The translations under genes and the position numbers were made by a program. Under the pieces are notes generated by a model that worked only from the letters and a program-made list of their open reading frames with translations, did no database searches and was not told where the DNA came from. A DNA stretch of 7,722 nucleotides from Anaerolineales bacterium (GTDB taxonomy: Bacteria; Chloroflexota; Anaerolineae; Anaerolineales; E44-bin32): positions 1 to 7,722 of the forward strand of contig DAOVFE010000068.1 in the NCBI GenBank assembly GCA_030673085.1. The letters are read 5' to 3'. Positions 5,467 through 7,722 of this stretch are shown in pieces. The first letter of the stretch is position 1; each line of letters starts with the position of its first letter.

Positions 5467-6824
5467 TCACATAATAGGTTGCAGATCTCCAGGTCCTTTT
5501 CCGGGAAAGAGTTCCGGCAGTACTTCTGGGGCGTAGGAGGACACCATCTCGCTCGAGAGCGCATTTTCAATGCAGATTTGGGCATAGAGATCGGCGCTGC
5601 GACGCTTACGTCTTTTCTGGGAATCGACATCCAGTTCCCAAAGTCCAAACCGCTGTGTCCAGCCACGCTCCCATTCAAAATTATCCACCAATGACCAGTG
5701 AAAATACCCTCGCACCGGACAGCCAGAATTTAACGACATCCAAAGCTTCCAAATATGAGAGACGATATAGCGCGGTCGAAGCTGATCTTCTTGATCTTCT
5801 ACCCCATTTTCAGTTATATAATTGGTAAACCATAGCTATTTGCCCATTTAATCGCCTTAGCGAATCCTTCTGGTTCATTGGCCATGTGTCCAGTAGGGCT
5901 TAGATCGGCGCTTTGGGGATAGAAATCGCGGGTGAAGAACTGCTTGGAGCACCGCAGATCAAACGCGTCACGCTCAACCGTGTAATAGTTCAGTCCGAAG
6001 TAATCCTGAGTCCCTGCCGCCTGAGGGATATGTATGGTCCGGCCGGGAAACCGGGCTTTCCCATCGATCAGCGCATTGGGGAAAATGTCGTTAAAGTAGC
6101 GAGAACGGAAGTTGGCAACAAACCGGTCCAGAGGATTGGCTGTGCTGGCTGGCAGAAAGCCCCGATAATGATGCGCCACTCCAACCAGGGATTCCGGCTG
6201 AATCTCATGGATTGCTTGATAAGCAGCTGCATGCGCCATCAGCATGTTCTCAAGAACTTTAATCATCTTGCTCAGATCCATTTCGCCCGGGGGGAAAGCT
6301 CCGTCCAGATAACCCGAATAGGCGTAGATATTTGGCTCGTTGATCGTCACCCACATGTCGGCCAAATCCGAAAGCGCGCCGACTACTTTGCGAGAAAAAC
6401 GCTCGAACAGGCCTACGATCTCGGGATTTAGCCACCCCCCAAGCCTTGCGACCCAAAGCGGGTTGGTGAAATGATGCAAGGTGATCATCGGCTTCATACC
6501 TCGATCGAGTATTCCCTTCGTCAATTCACGATAATATGCCAGCGCGTTTTCATCCCACACTTCTGGATCAGGTTCGACTCGGCTCCACTCGATCGAGAAA
6601 CGATGAGCATTCTGTCCCATATCGGAAGCGTGGCTCAGATCCTCACGCCAGCGCCCGCCCCACCAATCGCAAGCCTTCGCGGAAGTTTGGCCATCGATGA
6701 TCCGCCCGTTTCCCTGCTCCCAGTCCCACCAGTCGTTATTTGAGTTCCCGCCTTCGACCTGATGGGCGGATGTCGCCGTGCCCCATAAGAACCCCGGCGG
6801 AAAATAGTAAGTGCCTTCCATCAT
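5467..6824 (-). pseudogene. GH1 beta-glucosidase, interrupted by one frameshift
   Basis: This is a glycoside hydrolase family 1 enzyme, normally about 450 aa, that cleaves beta-linked glucosides and related sugars in the cytoplasm. Frame 1 (from 6824) carries the N-terminal signature FPPGFLWGTATSAHQVEGG, then HRFSIEWSR, TLHHFTNP and the acid/base motif TINEPN (Glu near residue 163). It ends in NEPEGFAKAIKWANSYGLPII at a TAA near 5814. The next frame continues at once with YITENG, which holds the nucleophile Glu. It then reads RPRYIVSHIWKLW, VRGYFHWSLVDNFEWERGW and RFGLWELD to the natural end at 5467. One missing base around 5817-5826 explains the break, since CCA ATT TAT ATA ACT GAA would restore it. 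All other parts look intact, so this is a very recent mutation or a sequencing error. The start is ATG 6824 or 6821, 5-8 nt after a GAGG site; an in-frame GTG at 6830 overlaps that site. It lies 35 nt after the GNAT gene and is probably in the same operon. Confidence 0.93.
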
Positions 6825-6838
6825 GTACACCTCAGTGC
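6825..6838 (-). promoter_or_regulatory. Ribosome binding site that fixes the GH1 start
   Basis: The minus strand reads CTGAGGTGTAC just before ATG ATG (6824 and 6821). GAGG is 5 nt from the first ATG and 8 nt from the second. The in-frame GTG at 6830 falls inside this site and is therefore unlikely to be the start. Confidence 0.7.
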
Positions 6839-6859
6839 CGACTGAATAGAAAAAAGCTA

Positions 6860-7582
6860 TTAATCTATGATTGCCTGGGCAAGGATCGTCCTAATTACGG
6901 TCGGACGGAAGCCAATTTGCTTCAATTCCATACCGATATGTATGATCGATTCCTCCATCTGATAAAGGGCAATCTTACGTTCGCTAAGTAATCGCTCTAC
7001 AATCGCCGCTAAAACCGATCCTCCAAATCCTGATAGATCGGTCTCAGGAATGACATCAACATATACTTCGGCGAAATATTCGCCGCGCCAATTGATCCCC
7101 GCCGCAGCCCGAACGCCAGTTTGCGAGTGAATCTCATATCGTGGCCGCCCGCCCGGGGTTTCTGTTTCCTGAAGTAAAACATTGATGATTGACTTAAATG
7201 ATGCTCGATCCAGACGGTACAAATCCAGAATCCGGATCTCGCTAAGCCTGACAACTGCCTCCGCCCAGGATTGCTGATCCACAGGAAGGTACAGTAGAAC
7301 CGGCCTTTGTGGCTTGAGAGCCGCTTTGAGCAAGCTCTGCAGCGCCGCCTCCTGAGATGTAAAAGGGATTACTAGTGGTCGAAAAAGATCCATTCCAGTT
7401 TGAGCGACTGCTACAAATCCGGTAGGGATATCGCGGCTGGCGAAGTATCCGTACAGCTCAGTCTGGGTTTCGGGATGATCCAGGGCATAATAAGCAGCCA
7501 TGGCATCGGCCACTGATCGCGGGTTAAGCAGCCGAGCCAGTTGTCGGCGCTGTTTCATAGGTATTGGTTGCACATCTGCCAT
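6860..7582 (-). CDS. GNAT-family acetyltransferase-like protein
   Basis: The product is 240 aa, soluble, with no signal peptide. The N-terminal part (about 1-135) is a divergent segment. The C-terminal part (about 145-230) has GNAT features: strands TGVRAAAGINWRGEYFAEVYVDVIPE, a phosphate-binding loop DLSGFGGSV (182-190), helix LAAIVERLLSERK, and the terminal MELKQIGFRP pattern. The order matches the FR47-like branch of GNAT enzymes, which transfer acyl groups from acyl-CoA to amines. The loop normally reads (R/Q)xxGx(G/A). Here the first position is Asp, which could weaken CoA binding. The substrate is unknown. Start ATG 7582 follows a modest GGATGGG. The stop is 35 nt before the GH1 start, suggesting co-transcription. 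The family call rests on pattern recognition only. Confidence 0.75.
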   Translation of the reverse strand: MADVQPIPMKQRRQLARLLNPRSVADAMAAYYALDHPETQTELYGYFASRDIPTGFVAVAQTGMDLFRPLVIPFTSQEAALQSLLKAALKPQRPVLLYLPVDQQSWAEAVVRLSEIRILDLYRLDRASFKSIINVLLQETETPGGRPRYEIHSQTGVRAAAGINWRGEYFAEVYVDVIPETDLSGFGGSVLAAIVERLLSERKIALYQMEESIIHIGMELKQIGFRPTVIRTILAQAIID

Positions 7583-7648
7583 GGTTGCCCATCCAAAAAT
7601 GAATAAAGCTTCTGCTCTGAAACGATACCGAATCTTCGATCGCGATCA

Positions 7649-7722
7649 CTAACAGTCCTGGCGGCATTGGCAGAAAGCATTTGCCAGATGCTTGTAGGCG
7701 TTCCGAAACCAGGCCGTCATTT
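7649..7722 (-). CDS. Possible 3' end of an unidentified gene at the window edge
   Basis: A minus-strand frame open at the right edge runs to a TAG at 7651-7649. It encodes MTAWFRNAYKHLANAF and then CQCRQDC. It could be the C-terminus of a gene that begins outside the window, or a chance frame. The Cys-rich tail is notable but too short to assign. The 66 nt between it and the GNAT start would be a normal intergenic distance. Confidence 0.3.
   Translation of the reverse strand, partial: MTAWFRNAYKHLANAFCQCRQDC

Noticed and set aside
5814..5830. Programmed -1 ribosomal frameshifting in the GH1 gene.
   Set aside because: There is no canonical X XXY YYZ slippery site and no evident downstream pseudoknot, and GH1 enzymes are not known to use it. 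Mutation or sequencing error is simpler.
5913..6431. Plus-strand open frame of 172 codons.
   Set aside because: It is the antisense shadow of the GH1 gene, which has clear family motifs on the minus strand.

Overview
The window looks like chromosomal DNA from a free-living bacterium. The protein types suggest Chloroflexota, possibly an Anaerolineae-like lineage. The clues are a YabE/Rpf-like protein (DUF348 repeats, G5, 3D), a polysaccharide deacetylase lipoprotein with a long Thr/Pro-rich linker, and a family-1 beta-glycosidase whose C-terminal tail style resembles that group. This placement is an inference from protein style; there is no rRNA to support it. Every gene I can support lies on the minus strand, so the window is best read from position 7722 down to 1.

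Layout in transcription order: (1) the possible tail of an unidentified gene at the right edge; (2) a GNAT-like acetyltransferase (7582-6860); (3) 35 nt later, a GH1 beta-glucosidase (6824-5467) broken by one frameshift at about 5814-5830, just before its catalytic-nucleophile motif; (4) a 316-nt gap; (5) a secreted polysaccharide deacetylase lipoprotein (5150-4179); (6) a roughly 570-nt stretch without a confident gene, possibly holding decayed coding remnants; (7) a 107-bp inverted-repeat element (3466-3572); (8) tRNA-Ser(GGA) with its own promoter and a clear terminator (3360-3271); (9) a REP-like hairpin repeat (3151-3195); (10) the SRP 4.5S-type RNA gene (3033-2933) with a near-consensus promoter; (11) the DUF348/G5/3D cell-wall protein (2697-1291); (12) a 214-nt intergenic region with three CTTG-loop hairpins, two of them copies of the repeat at 3151; (13) an oligosaccharide flippase-type membrane protein whose 3' end runs off the left edge (1076-1).

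The protein genes share a loose theme of envelope and glycan work: sugar hydrolysis, cell-wall glycan deacetylation, cell-wall remodelling and polysaccharide export. They are separated by wide gaps and do not form one tight operon; only the GNAT/GH1 pair is close enough to suggest co-transcription. The two RNA genes are housekeeping. I found no strong evidence for a new multi-gene system. The parts most worth a second look are the dispersed hairpin repeat family, the 107-bp palindromic element, the GH1 frameshift and the decayed-looking stretch at 3679-4130.
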